Shown one piece after another: positions 1 through 8,660 of a stretch of DNA of 64,000 nt. The stretch comes from Cyclobacteriaceae bacterium (GTDB taxonomy: Bacteria > Bacteroidota > Bacteroidia > Cytophagales > Cyclobacteriaceae). Numbering within the stretch: the first letter of the stretch is position 1; the number at the start of each line of letters is the position of its first letter. The notes under the pieces are model-generated. The model searched no databases. It had not been told where the DNA came from and was given only the letters and a program-made list of their open reading frames with translations. The position numbers were made by a program, and so were the translations under genes. Where the stretch lies: NCBI GenBank assembly GCA_019694875.1, contig JAIBBC010000001.1, positions 1 through 64,000 of the forward strand, written 5' to 3'.

Positions 1-24
1 TCAGTCCAAATTAAAAAATTGGTT

Positions 25-32
25 TATTTTTG
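25..32 (+). promoter_or_regulatory. Bacteroidota -7 promoter box of the tRNA-Arg gene
   Basis: The octamer TATTTTTG fits the Bacteroidota -7 consensus TAnnTTTG and lies 22 bp before the tRNA. The same octamer followed by TGCCC recurs upstream of the gene at 14257-14943, which supports its use. The -33 TTG expected about 20 bp upstream would fall at the window edge and is not seen. Confidence 0.5.
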
Positions 33-54
33 TGCCCCTCACCACGAGGCATTT

Positions 55-126
55 GGCTCTGTAGTTCAATGGATAGAATATAAGTTTCCGGAACTTAGGA
101 TGCAGGTTCGATTCCTGCCAGGGCTA
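55..126 (+). tRNA. tRNA-Arg (anticodon CCG)
   Basis: A complete cloverleaf can be drawn. The acceptor stem is GGCTCTG with CAGGGCT plus discriminator A, and the D-stem is GTTC/GAAT. The anticodon stem TAAGT/ACTTA holds the loop TTCCGGA, which gives anticodon CCG and reads the Arg codon CGG. The T-arm is GCAGG, loop TTCGATT, CCTGC. CCA is not encoded. It is followed by an intrinsic terminator and two degenerate copies of itself, so this is the only copy here likely to be functional. Confidence 0.93.
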
Positions 127-133
127 CTATGAT

Positions 134-163
134 GGCAACTCGAAAAAACGGGTTGCCTTTTTT
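134..163 (+). terminator. Intrinsic terminator after tRNA-Arg
   Basis: A 9-bp stem GGCAACTCG/CGGGTTGCC with an A6 loop is followed directly by TTTTTT, 8 bp downstream of the tRNA. The same terminator is duplicated at 561-591. Confidence 0.85.
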
Positions 164-178
164 AGGTCTGCTGCTTAC

Positions 179-430
179 ATGTTCTATGCGTACGTCATCC
201 GTAGTTTAAAATTTCCGCTTCTTTATAAGGGTCATTGCGAGAATATTGATGAGCGACTTAAGCAACACAATTCCGGAATGACCAAATCCATCCGACCGTA
301 TATTCCTTTTGAATTAGTTTACAAAGAGGAATTTCAATCACGGGAGGAAGCGATTGAGCGCGAAAAGTATTTCAAAACCGCCCGGGGCCGAAAATTTCTA
401 AAAACAAAAATTACCCAACCAACTCCGTAG
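179..430 (+). CDS. Small GIY-YIG nuclease-family protein
   Basis: This 83-residue single-domain GIY-YIG protein has the usual length of the free-standing Bacteroidota family. The FYAYVI strand stands for GIY and LYKGHC for YIG. They are followed by the helix DERLKQHNSG with the family's conserved arginine, and by REEAIEREKYFK with the conserved acidic and lysine positions. Its stop codon TAG lies inside the next tRNA-derived segment, where it is the TAG before the D-stem. It has no visible promoter of its own downstream of the tRNA terminator. Nuclease activity, a role in DNA transactions, and a link to duplication of the unit are inferred from family and position. It is intact, unlike the second copy at 607-844. 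Confidence 0.8.
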   Translation: MFYAYVIRSLKFPLLYKGHCENIDERLKQHNSGMTKSIRPYIPFELVYKEEFQSREEAIEREKYFKTARGRKFLKTKITQPTP

Positions 431-553
431 TTCAATGCCCGCCCGGCTGACGCCAGTCGGACGGGGATAGAATATAAGTTTCCGGAACTTAGGATGCAGG
501 TTCCCGCGCCCGTACCGAACGGTACGTTCGGGCGGGGATTCCTGCCAGGGCTA
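421..553 (+). pseudogene. tRNA-Arg(CCG) copy with two palindromic insertions
   Basis: From the D-arm onward this is identical to the tRNA at 55-126, apart from two insertions. A 28-bp insert (437-464) splits the D-loop after TTCAAT, and a 33-bp insert (504-536) splits the T-loop after GGTTC. Both inserts are GC-rich inverted repeats (for example TACCGAACGGTA at the centre of the second). The 5' acceptor strand is AACTCCG instead of GGCTCTG and no longer pairs properly. The copy is probably non-functional unless the inserts are removed or tolerated as helices. Confidence 0.8.
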
Positions 554-560
554 CTATGAT

Positions 561-591
561 GGCAACTCGAAAAAAACGGGTTGCCTTTTTT
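561..591 (+). terminator. Duplicated intrinsic terminator
   Basis: This is a copy of the terminator at 134-163: GGCAACTCG, a loop of seven A, CGGGTTGCC and a T run. It differs only by one extra A in the loop. Confidence 0.75.
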
Positions 592-606
592 AGGTCTGCT
601 GCTTAC

Positions 607-844
607 ATGTTCTATGCGTACGTCCGTAGTTTAAAATTTCCGCTTCTTTATAAGGGTCATTGTGAGAATATTGATGAGCGACTTAAGCAACACAATTCCG
701 GAATGACCAAAATCTATCCGACCGTATATTCCTTTTGAATTAGTTTACAAAGAGGAATTTCAATCACGGGAGGAAGCGATTGAGCGCGAAAAGTATTTCA
801 AAACCGCCCGGGGCCGAAAATTTCTAAAAACAAAAATTACTTAA
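607..844 (+). pseudogene. Frameshifted copy of the GIY-YIG gene
   Basis: This is a near-identical duplicate of 179-430. A 3-bp deletion removes one residue near the start (YAYVRS for YAYVIRS). A net one-base insertion at the AAAATCTATCCG stretch shifts the frame after HNSGMTK, so translation stops at 738. The rest of the reading frame remains recognisable as far as TAA at 842-844. The high identity to the intact copy means the duplication is recent. Confidence 0.85.
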
Positions 845-846
845 CC

Positions 847-979
847 AACTCCGTAGTTCAATGCCCGCCCGGCTGACGCCAGTCGGACGGGGATAGAATA
901 TAAGTTTCCGGAACTTAGGATGCAGGTTCCCGCGCCCGTACCGAACGGTACGTTCGGGCGGGGATTCCTGCCAGGGCTA
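847..979 (+). pseudogene. Second tRNA-Arg(CCG) copy with the same two palindromic insertions
   Basis: This is identical in layout to 421-553. It is 133 bp long, with the 28-bp D-loop insert and the 33-bp T-loop insert at the same sites and the same altered acceptor AACTCCG. The insertions were therefore present before the second tandem duplication. Confidence 0.8.
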
Positions 980-983
980 CAAA

Positions 984-1013
984 ACGGAACTCTTACAACG
1001 AGTTCCGTTTTTT
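984..1013 (+). terminator. Intrinsic terminator closing the tRNA/GIY-YIG array
   Basis: The stem ACGGAACTC/GAGTTCCGT with loop TTACAAC is followed by a T run. Its sequence differs from the two internal terminators, so it probably marks the original downstream boundary of the locus. The 214 bp from here to the next start hold no other feature I can identify. Confidence 0.8.
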
Positions 1014-1227
1014 ATTCTTCACACTGGTAAAGGCAATCCCTGCTCATTTACTAATTGATGTTGTAGCTACTTCATTAAAAATTGACTCCCATTATCGCTG
1101 AGTGAATTTGCATTTTCTAACAGGCATTTTTCCGCTAAGAGCCCGGAGAATCAGGAGTGAATGCCTGCTACCAACTCTGCTTTACCGATTATAGCTGATT
1201 TTGGCCATTTTTATTAAGTTTGTAGCT

Positions 1228-4200
1228 ATGAAAAAGCTCCTGTTCTGTCTGGCGTTTTTGGTTATCAATTTTGTCTCCTTCGCCCAGCCAGCAAACGACA
1301 ATTTTGCCTCGGCAACTGACGTCTCTCTGCTTATAAATTCGTGTTCACCCAATGCGGCATACACCACAATTAACGCTACGGCCGATCAAAGCAAGGGCAG
1401 TTGCTGGAGTAATGGACCGAACTATAACGTTTGGTTTAAATTCACTGCAACTACACCATACATCAAAGCACAGGTGAAAGTTGGCGGTGCGGAAGGCACC
1501 ATGCAAAACGCCATGGTCGCACTTTGGAACTCTTCGCTCACACAGCTCAACTGTCAGGATTACCAGGGAGCCTCCACGGACATCGAAACAGACTACTACG
1601 GATTAACTGTTGGACAAACCTATTATATATCGGTCGACAACTACGTGGGTTCAGGCTATCGCGGAACGTTTACCCTTTGTTTGAGTGATGTTGTAGACTA
1701 TAACTTCTTCGAAGGCGCTACCGATGTTACTACCCTCATTAACAGCTGTTCACCCAATGCCGCATACACCACGGTAAATGCCACTGCCGACCGAAGTAAA
1801 GGCAGTTGCTGGAGCAACGGGCCAAACTACAATCGCTGGTTCAAATTCACTGCAACTACGCCATACATTAAAGCACAGGTGAAGGTTGGAGGGGCGGAAG
1901 GCACGATGCAAAACGCCATGGTCGCACTTTGGAACTCTTCACTCACACAGCTCAACTGTCAGGATTACCAGGGAGCCTCCACGGACATCGAAACAGACTA
2001 CTACGGCTTAACAGTCGGACAAACCTATTACATATCGGTCGACAACTACGTGGGTTCAGGCTATCGCGGAACATTTACGCTTTGTTTGAGTGATGTTGTA
2101 GACTATAACTTCTTCGAAGGCGCTACCGATGTTACTACGCTCATCAATGGTTGCTCGGCCAATGCGGCCTACACCACAATTAATGCCACTGCCGACCGAA
2201 GTAAAGGAAGCTGCTGGAGTAATGGACCGAACTACAATCGCTGGTTTAAATTCACTGCAACTACACCGTACATCAAGGCACAGGTGAAGGTTGGCGGTGT
2301 GGAAGGCACCATGCAAAACGCCATGGTCGCACTTTGGAACTCCTCTCTTACCCAACTCAACTGTCAGGATTATCAGGGAGCTTCCACGGACATCGAAACA
2401 GACTACTACGGCTTAACAGTCGGGCAGACTTATTATATATCGGTCGACAACTATGTTGGTTCAGGCTATCGCGGAACGTTTACGCTTTGTTTGAGTGATG
2501 TAGTCGACTATAACTTCTTTGAAGGCGCCACCGATGTTACTACGCTCATCAATGGTTGCTCCGCTAATGCTGCATACACCACGGTTAATGCCACTGCCGA
2601 CCGAAGCAAAGGCAGTTGCTGGAGTAACGGGCCGAACTACAATCGCTGGTTTAAATTCACTGCAACTACGCCATACATTAAAGCACAGGTGAAGGTTGGA
2701 GGTGCGGAAGGCACCATGCAAAACGCCATGGTGGCGCTTTGGAACTCCTCTCTTACCCAACTCAACTGTCAGGATTACCAGGGGGCTTCCACGGACATCG
2801 AAACAGACTACTACGGCTTAACAGTCGGGCAGACTTATTATATATCGGTCGACAACTATGTTGGTTCAGGCTATCGCGGAACGTTTACGCTTTGTTTGAG
2901 TGATGTAGTCGACTATAACTTCTTTGAAGGCGCCACCGATGTTACTACGCTCATCAATGGTTGCTCCGCTAATGCTGCATACACTACCGTAAATGCCACT
3001 GCCGATCAAAGCAAAGGCAGTTGCTGGAGTAATGGACCGAACTACAATCGCTGGTTTAAATTCACTGCAACTACACCATACATCAAGGCACAGGTGAAGG
3101 TTGGGGGCGCGGAAGGCACCATGCAAAACGCCATGGTCGCACTTTGGAACTCCTCTCTTACCCAACTCAACTGTCAGGATTACCAGGGAGCGTCAACTGA
3201 CATTGAAACAGACTACTACGGCTTAACAGTCGGACAAACTTATTATATATCGGTCGACAACTACGTGGGTTCAGGCTATCGCGGAACATTTACGCTTTGT
3301 TTGAGTGATGTGGTCGACTATAACTTCTTCGAAGGCGCTACCGATGTCACTACGCTCATCAATGGTTGTTCAGCCAATGCTGCCTACACCACGGTAAATG
3401 CCACTGCCGACCGAAGTAAAGGAAGCTGCTGGAGTAATGGACCGAACTACAATCGCTGGTTTAAATTCACTGCAACTACGCCATACATCAAGGCACAGGT
3501 GAAAGTTGGAGGCGCGGAAGGCACCATGCAAAACGCCATGGTCGCACTTTGGAACTCTTCACTCACACAGCTTAACTGTCAGGATTACCAGGGAGCTTCC
3601 ACGGACATCGAAACAGACTACTACGGCTTAACAGTCGGACAAACTTATTATATATCGGTCGACAACTACGTGGGTTCGGGATACCGTGGTTCGTTTACCC
3701 TTTGTTTGAGCGATGTCCTTGATTACAATTTTTACGAAGGAGCCGTTTCCATAACCGATTTAAACAACTGGTGTTCTGCAAATGCAGAATATTCTACAGT
3801 AAACGCAACGGCTGACAAAAACAAAGGGAGTTGCTGGAGCAACGGGCCCAACTACAACCGCTGGTTCAAGTTTAAGGCTGTTACCAACACAGTTACTGTA
3901 CAAGTAAAAGTCGGTGGTGCGGAGGGCACACTTCAGAATCCGTTTGTTGCGCTTTGGCAGGCAAACGGGACCACACAGGCGGCCTGTACAAACTTTGCAG
4001 GTGCTTCAGTTGACATCAGCTTAACGTATAACACGCTGACGATCGGAAACACTTATTACATCTCAGTCGATAATTATGCAGGCAGTGGCTATCGTGGAAC
4101 ATTTACGCTGTGCGTCAACAGCGTTAACTCTACAGCATTTTATTCACGAGCCAATGGTTCATGGCATGATGTGAATACCTGGTCGAATGTCGGTTATGGC

Positions 4201-6093
4201 GGAGTGGCCACGTCAAGTTTACCCGCTGCCGGGAACGTGGTAAACATCCGCGACAACACCGTTACGATTTCTGCTGCAGCCCAATGTGCGGAAATCAATA
4301 TGACGACCAGCACCGCCAATACTTCTCTTACAGTGGATAATGCCACACTACAAGTGAATGGAAAAATGGTCGTGACTAATTCAGCAAACAATTCCGTGAT
4401 CACCACTGTTCAAAACAACGGGCAATTGAGTATTGCGAATAATTTCAGCATGACCCGAAGCGGTGGCAACAGCACCATGCAATTGCTGATTCCGACCGGG
4501 GGCGTTGCAACAGGGCAGGATTTCCTGGCTAACAGCTCAGCCGGCACAGTTAGCACGAACGATGTGGTTGTCGGCAATGCATCTTCTTTGAGTGTTGGCC
4601 GGGATCTTGCATTAACCTATTCAGGAGGAATGAAGGTTGGGTTCACATTCAACAATACCGCTTCATTAAGCGTAGGCAGAGATTTAACCTTTACCGCTTC
4701 AGCTGCCGGGGGTACCGAACTGGTATTCAATTCATCAGCAGGCATGAGCATCAAGAGGAACATTGTTCGTGGTTCGCCCGCGTACGGTATGCTGACCTTT
4801 AACAATTCATCCACGCTAACGTTCAATGGAACAGCCAACCAACAAACCATTCCCGCTTCTGCAGGTGCAGGCGGAGATGCAATTACCTACAATCACGTAA
4901 CGATGAATAATACAAGCGGATTCCCACTGGATTTTTCATTGGGAGGAATTGCTGCAATACCCGGCACGCTTACGTTACAAAACGGTATCATACAATCAAC
5001 CGGTTCAAACTACATTTCATTGCTGGCAGGCAGCAATAATTCCATTGGAAGTTTATCAAGCTACGTGGACGGTCCAATTGCGATCAGCGTTGCAACGAGT
5101 ACACCTTCAACTGTCGTTTCTCTGCCGCTCGGAAAAAGTGGCAGTTACCGGCCGGCTGTGCTAAATGTCACGCACTCCGACAACGTTAACGTAACCTACA
5201 CGGCTGAGCATTTTAGCGCTTCGGCCGCTGCGCTCGGATACACGTTACCCGGAACAATTGATAAAGTTTCAGGCACACGATACTGGACCATCAACCGATC
5301 TGCAGTAGCAAATCTTACCTCAGCGACTGTGACATTATACTATGGAATCGGAACCGGTGATGGAGTAACCGATCCCCCTAACCTCCGCGTGGTGAAAACA
5401 AACGGTGCAGGCACGGTTTGGTTTGATGCCGGTGGGACAGGATCTGCTGTTGGAACAGGTACAATTACCTCCTCACCGTTCACAACCTTCAGTACAATCA
5501 CGCTGGGCAATGCACTGGCAGGCGGAAATCCATTACCGATCGAACTGAGCTATTTCGATGCGCGTGTAAACGGGGATCGCGTAGAGCTGGAATGGATCAC
5601 TGAGTCGGAATTGAACAACGATTATTTCTCGGTTGAACGTTCCAACAATGGGTTTGAATTTCATGAAATCGGAAGAGTTTCCGGAAAAGGAACAACCAAA
5701 ACAGAAACACATTACAATCTGTTTGATGAACTTCCTTTCGGAAAAATATACTACAGGTTGCGTCAGTTTGATTTCGATGGCAACTCAACTGTCTCCCGCA
5801 TCGTATCGGTTGAGACTGATAGCAACAGCATCAGCAACTGGGTATCGGTTTATCCGAACCCTGTTTCCACAAAATCATTTCACGTTGAAGTAAGCGCAGT
5901 AAAGCAGGGGGATTTTGTCACTTTCCGGCTCACAGATGTCACCGGTAAAAAAGTGCTTGATGCCCGGCATATAACCGGAGACGGAGTCTACAAATCTGAA
6001 ATTCCATGCGATGCCATGCCAACCGGTATGTACATTCTTACTGTCACGCACAAATCACGAAAATCGTATCAGCGAATCGTCATTCAGCGTTAA
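1228..6093 (+). CDS. Large secreted repeat protein with type IX secretion signal
   Basis: The protein has 1621 residues. I chose ATG 1228 because it begins a clear signal peptide (MKKLLFCLAFLV, cleaved after FAQ); the frame is open upstream only through a TTG. Residues ~22-966 are seven tandem 135-residue repeats, each with GSCWSNGPNYN, WFKFTA, YISVDNY and GYRGTFTLC. These resemble the beta-sandwich PPC-like domains of exported Bacteroidota proteins. Next comes an all-beta section starting AFYSRANGSWHDVNTWS, then an Ig-like stretch. The last ~83 residues (VYPNPVS to IVIQR) are a type A T9SS sorting domain. It is probably surface-anchored or released; adhesion or glycan binding is an inference. 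It stands alone between the tRNA array and a convergent operon. Confidence 0.85.
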   Translation: MKKLLFCLAFLVINFVSFAQPANDNFASATDVSLLINSCSPNAAYTTINATADQSKGSCWSNGPNYNVWFKFTATTPYIKAQVKVGGAEGTMQNAMVALWNSSLTQLNCQDYQGASTDIETDYYGLTVGQTYYISVDNYVGSGYRGTFTLCLSDVVDYNFFEGATDVTTLINSCSPNAAYTTVNATADRSKGSCWSNGPNYNRWFKFTATTPYIKAQVKVGGAEGTMQNAMVALWNSSLTQLNCQDYQGASTDIETDYYGLTVGQTYYISVDNYVGSGYRGTFTLCLSDVVDYNFFEGATDVTTLINGCSANAAYTTINATADRSKGSCWSNGPNYNRWFKFTATTPYIKAQVKVGGVEGTMQNAMVALWNSSLTQLNCQDYQGASTDIETDYYGLTVGQTYYISVDNYVGSGYRGTFTLCLSDVVDYNFFEGATDVTTLINGCSANAAYTTVNATADRSKGSCWSNGPNYNRWFKFTATTPYIKAQVKVGGAEGTMQNAMVALWNSSLTQLNCQDYQGASTDIETDYYGLTVGQTYYISVDNYVGSGYRGTFTLCLSDVVDYNFFEGATDVTTLINGCSANAAYTTVNATADQSKGSCWSNGPNYNRWFKFTATTPYIKAQVKVGGAEGTMQNAMVALWNSSLTQLNCQDYQGASTDIETDYYGLTVGQTYYISVDNYVGSGYRGTFTLCLSDVVDYNFFEGATDVTTLINGCSANAAYTTVNATADRSKGSCWSNGPNYNRWFKFTATTPYIKAQVKVGGAEGTMQNAMVALWNSSLTQLNCQDYQGASTDIETDYYGLTVGQTYYISVDNYVGSGYRGSFTLCLSDVLDYNFYEGAVSITDLNNWCSANAEYSTVNATADKNKGSCWSNGPNYNRWFKFKAVTNTVTVQVKVGGAEGTLQNPFVALWQANGTTQAACTNFAGASVDISLTYNTLTIGNTYYISVDNYAGSGYRGTFTLCVNSVNSTAFYSRANGSWHDVNTWSNVGYGGVATSSLPAAGNVVNIRDNTVTISAAAQCAEINMTTSTANTSLTVDNATLQVNGKMVVTNSANNSVITTVQNNGQLSIANNFSMTRSGGNSTMQLLIPTGGVATGQDFLANSSAGTVSTNDVVVGNASSLSVGRDLALTYSGGMKVGFTFNNTASLSVGRDLTFTASAAGGTELVFNSSAGMSIKRNIVRGSPAYGMLTFNNSSTLTFNGTANQQTIPASAGAGGDAITYNHVTMNNTSGFPLDFSLGGIAAIPGTLTLQNGIIQSTGSNYISLLAGSNNSIGSLSSYVDGPIAISVATSTPSTVVSLPLGKSGSYRPAVLNVTHSDNVNVTYTAEHFSASAAALGYTLPGTIDKVSGTRYWTINRSAVANLTSATVTLYYGIGTGDGVTDPPNLRVVKTNGAGTVWFDAGGTGSAVGTGTITSSPFTTFSTITLGNALAGGNPLPIELSYFDARVNGDRVELEWITESELNNDYFSVERSNNGFEFHEIGRVSGKGTTKTETHYNLFDELPFGKIYYRLRQFDFDGNSTVSRIVSVETDSNSISNWVSVYPNPVSTKSFHVEVSAVKQGDFVTFRLTDVTGKKVLDARHITGDGVYKSEIPCDAMPTGMYILTVTHKSRKSYQRIVIQR
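1291..4125 (+). repeat. Seven in-frame 405-bp tandem repeats
   Basis: Unit starts at about 1291, 1696, 2101, 2506, 2911, 3316 and 3721 give an exact 405-bp period (135 codons). Units 1-6 are almost identical even at third positions; unit 7 has diverged. Near-identity of synonymous sites points to recent expansion or homogenisation by recombination, so copy number may vary between strains. Confidence 0.95.
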
Positions 6094-6171
6094 AAAATAT
6101 CGGTTGCGAAATTATTTCCGGCAAACGCCCCATCATTAGCAAACGGTGTGGGTGCTTTCTACGCGCAGTCA

Positions 6172-6798
6172 TTACCGGTTCCTGAACGGAAACCGAACAC
6201 GAATCTTCTCCCATTCAAAAATAATTTCACCCTCATCGGCTGTGATTGGCTTGACAATGTAGGTCAGGCGTTGAGTGGTGGTTTCAGTTGATTCCGGGCT
6301 TACGGTCACTCGCACAACATCTTCGGTTTCTTTGTATTCATCCGCGAGGTGTTGATCCCAATTCTTATTGAGAATTGCGATCCAGGTTTCTTTACCCGGA
6401 ATCAGAAAAAAGGCATACTTACCTGCGGGGACGTCTTTGCCATCCACCACCACATCCTTACCGAACTCAACCGATGTTGCCTGATGAGCACCCGCCACCC
6501 AAACTTCATCGTAAGCAACCAGTCCGCCCCAGATTTGTCTTCCGCGTACACCCGGTGAGCCATATACCATGTGAACATGGTTATCACCAATAAAATCCAT
6601 GGAAACGCGCGGTACACTTCGCTTCAGCGTGTCGGCAGAAATAATTCCGGCATTAACACTATCGGCATAATTGCGTGCATCAGCCGATGCCTGCCCGTGG
6701 TTACTATGACCACCATGTTCAGAATGACTGCCCTTGCTCCCGCAAGCGACTAAAACCGTTCCGGTAACAATCAAGACAATAAGTTTTTTCATTTTCAT
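6172..6798 (-). CDS. DUF2911 family lipoprotein
   Basis: The 208-residue protein has a lipoprotein signal peptide with lipobox LVAC (Cys ~20) and then a His-rich linker (HSEHGGHSNHGQ). The DUF2911 domain follows, with VHMVYGSPGVRGRQIWGG and PAGKYAFFLIPG. The biochemical role of DUF2911 is not known to me. It is the last gene of a minus-strand operon with two MbnP/di-haem peroxidase pairs, 11 bp after the peroxidase, and the His-rich linker would fit metal binding in that setting. A second ATG two codons downstream (MKKLIV) is an equally good start. Confidence 0.75.
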   Translation of the reverse strand: MKMKKLIVLIVTGTVLVACGSKGSHSEHGGHSNHGQASADARNYADSVNAGIISADTLKRSVPRVSMDFIGDNHVHMVYGSPGVRGRQIWGGLVAYDEVWVAGAHQATSVEFGKDVVVDGKDVPAGKYAFFLIPGKETWIAILNKNWDQHLADEYKETEDVVRVTVSPESTETTTQRLTYIVKPITADEGEIIFEWEKIRVRFPFRNR

Positions 6799-6809
6799 GT
6801 ATGATTAGA

Positions 6810-7841
6810 TTAGTATTCTGAAAACCGTTTGTCGGCCAGAAATTCTTTATCCGTTAGTGTTTTAAGGAATGTGATAATGTCAGCTTTTTCACTTTCTGTC
6901 AGGGCAATGCCGGGTCTTCCGTCCTTCAGCAGTAAGGGGTCAAGTGTTTCCGAGATTTTCACGCCATCGGAGTAATGATTCAACACCTCTTCCAGTGAGG
7001 TAAGGCGGCCGTCATGCATATACGGATCAGTGTACTCAACATTGCGTAAACTGGGAACCTTGAATTTACCGCGGTCAGTAACATCCGAAGTTACCTCTTC
7101 CCTCCCCTTATCGAACCGAAAGTCGCTGGTGATGCCATTGTTGCGATACGAACCATCGGTAAATAAATCAGTCGCGTGGCAACTGCTGCATTTACTTTTG
7201 AAAAGCGCGAGCCCATTCAACTCCTGTGCTGTCAGTTGTGCGCCTTCGTTGCGAACATATTTATCATACCGGCTGTTTGCGCTGATCAGCGTAGCAGTAA
7301 ACTGGCTCAACGCTTTCAAAAACTCGGTTGACTTGATTTCATCCACACCAAAGGCTTGCCGGAATGCTGCGCGGTAATGTTCAGATTCATTCAGCTTTTT
7401 CAGAACATTCTCAAGCGTCTCATCCATTTCAAGTGGATTCTCCATCGGATTGAGCGGAACAAAATCGAGGTGATTCACTCCACCGTCCCAAAAAAAAGTT
7501 TTCATCCAGATCAGGTTACTGATGGGAAGTGAGTTGCGTTTACCGAGCCGGTCGTCTACCCCGTGGCTCACCTCATGACCATGATGCGTAAAAGCGGATG
7601 GCTGCTGATGGCAAAATCCGCAAGAAACCACACCCGTGCGGGAAAGTTTGCCATCATAGAAAAGTTCTTTTCCAAGTTGAATGCCCGCTTCGGTTAACGG
7701 GTTAGTCTTGAAGTCGTAAACCGGCTCAGGAAAATTTGAGGGCAACTTCAATTCTACTGGTCGATTAAACACGTGAAAGTCGAATGCCATGAGTGCAATC
7801 ACACCCAGCACACTTCCCGACAAAATGACTTTCAGTCTCAT
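6810..7841 (-). CDS. Di-haem cytochrome c peroxidase / MauG-MbnH-like protein (copy 1)
   Basis: The 343-residue protein has an N-terminal signal/anchor segment and two c-type haem motifs, CGFCH (74-78) and CSSCH (218-222). Family landmarks FFWDGG, YDKYVR, RGKFKVPSLRNV and YMHDGR are present. The bacterial di-haem peroxidase/MauG superfamily acts in the periplasm. It is paired with an MbnP gene (4-bp overlap at 7838), the same pairing as MbnH with MbnP, where the haem enzyme oxidises a tryptophan of MbnP to kynurenine for copper binding. Acting as an MbnH-type modifying enzyme is therefore more likely than H2O2 detoxification, but this is an inference. Confidence 0.85.
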   Translation of the reverse strand: MRLKVILSGSVLGVIALMAFDFHVFNRPVELKLPSNFPEPVYDFKTNPLTEAGIQLGKELFYDGKLSRTGVVSCGFCHQQPSAFTHHGHEVSHGVDDRLGKRNSLPISNLIWMKTFFWDGGVNHLDFVPLNPMENPLEMDETLENVLKKLNESEHYRAAFRQAFGVDEIKSTEFLKALSQFTATLISANSRYDKYVRNEGAQLTAQELNGLALFKSKCSSCHATDLFTDGSYRNNGITSDFRFDKGREEVTSDVTDRGKFKVPSLRNVEYTDPYMHDGRLTSLEEVLNHYSDGVKISETLDPLLLKDGRPGIALTESEKADIITFLKTLTDKEFLADKRFSEY

Positions 7842-8644
7842 TTTTTCATGCGGCTGTAAATAACGCCTGACAGGGAAAAGATATCCTTATAGTTATCGGC
7901 AATCTTAACCGATACCGGGCCGCCCATGATGGAACGTTTCTCGGTAACCTTGATGGGGGTCTGGGCGGAAAAGAATTTTGATGCATCGAATGTAACGTTC
8001 ACTTGTGCAGTTTTCTTTTCTGAAACTTTTAGCTTTTCGAAGGTCAAAGTCCGGTACCGGATGCAGTTGAGCGTTTTGCTGTCGAAGCCGCCATACCCGC
8101 CAATGTGATAGTAAAAACCGTTTCTGGTTGAATCGGGTAATGATTTTGATTTTCCTTCCATCTTAAAGAAAATGTAACCCGAATTCCATTGCCAGTACAT
8201 CCCGCGCGCTCCGGCACCCACATCCAAAACACCTTGCCGTTTTTCCGGACCTTGCGTACTTCGCAAACTGTCGACACCAATTAAAAAGGTTAGCGAACTG
8301 TATTTTCCTTCCGGAACAGTAAGTTCTATTTTGTGTGTTTCCGGAACACTGTGCCTGACCAGGAAATAACAACTGTCTTGCGGAACTGCATAAACAGAAC
8401 CATCGGTACGGGTGAGTTTGATATTGCTGATAAAGTAATTCAGTAACGTGAACCGGAGGTTTTCGCCATGCGCGTTTGTGTACTCCTTGTCGAATGCAAG
8501 CGGTTCAGCACCAAACGTATTTTCAAAAGAAAGCACAAGTTTTCCGTTTTGTGCAAATGTCAAAGCCGGAAATAGCATGGCTAACATGAGAGCAACCCGT
8601 ACATTACGTGTTACGAAGTTGCCGATTTGTTTATTCACTTTCAT
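7838..8644 (-). CDS. MbnP family periplasmic copper-binding protein (copy 1)
   Basis: The 268-residue protein has a signal peptide ending FPALTFAQ. It contains MbnP family blocks: LNYFISNIKL near residue 65, a central Trp-rich segment MYWQWNSGYIFF, and YHIGGYGG. In studied MbnP a Trp is converted to kynurenine by the di-haem partner. The tryptophans in WQWNSGY are obvious candidates, though I cannot assign the residue. Translation is coupled to the di-haem gene by a 4-bp overlap. No methanobactin precursor or TonB receptor gene lies nearby, so this is the methanobactin-independent type. Confidence 0.85.
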   Translation of the reverse strand: MKVNKQIGNFVTRNVRVALMLAMLFPALTFAQNGKLVLSFENTFGAEPLAFDKEYTNAHGENLRFTLLNYFISNIKLTRTDGSVYAVPQDSCYFLVRHSVPETHKIELTVPEGKYSSLTFLIGVDSLRSTQGPEKRQGVLDVGAGARGMYWQWNSGYIFFKMEGKSKSLPDSTRNGFYYHIGGYGGFDSKTLNCIRYRTLTFEKLKVSEKKTAQVNVTFDASKFFSAQTPIKVTEKRSIMGGPVSVKIADNYKDIFSLSGVIYSRMKK

Positions 8645-8660
8645 GGGTTAGGTAAGGTTT

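Noticed and set aside
1..1013. Integrative element attachment site at tRNA-Arg
   Set aside because: No integrase or element genes are present; the repeats are explained by a small tandem duplication carrying GIY-YIG.
2056..3165. Three antisense 99-residue open frames inside the repeat protein
   Set aside because: They recur every 405 bp because the sense repeats do, and have no start signals or independent conservation.
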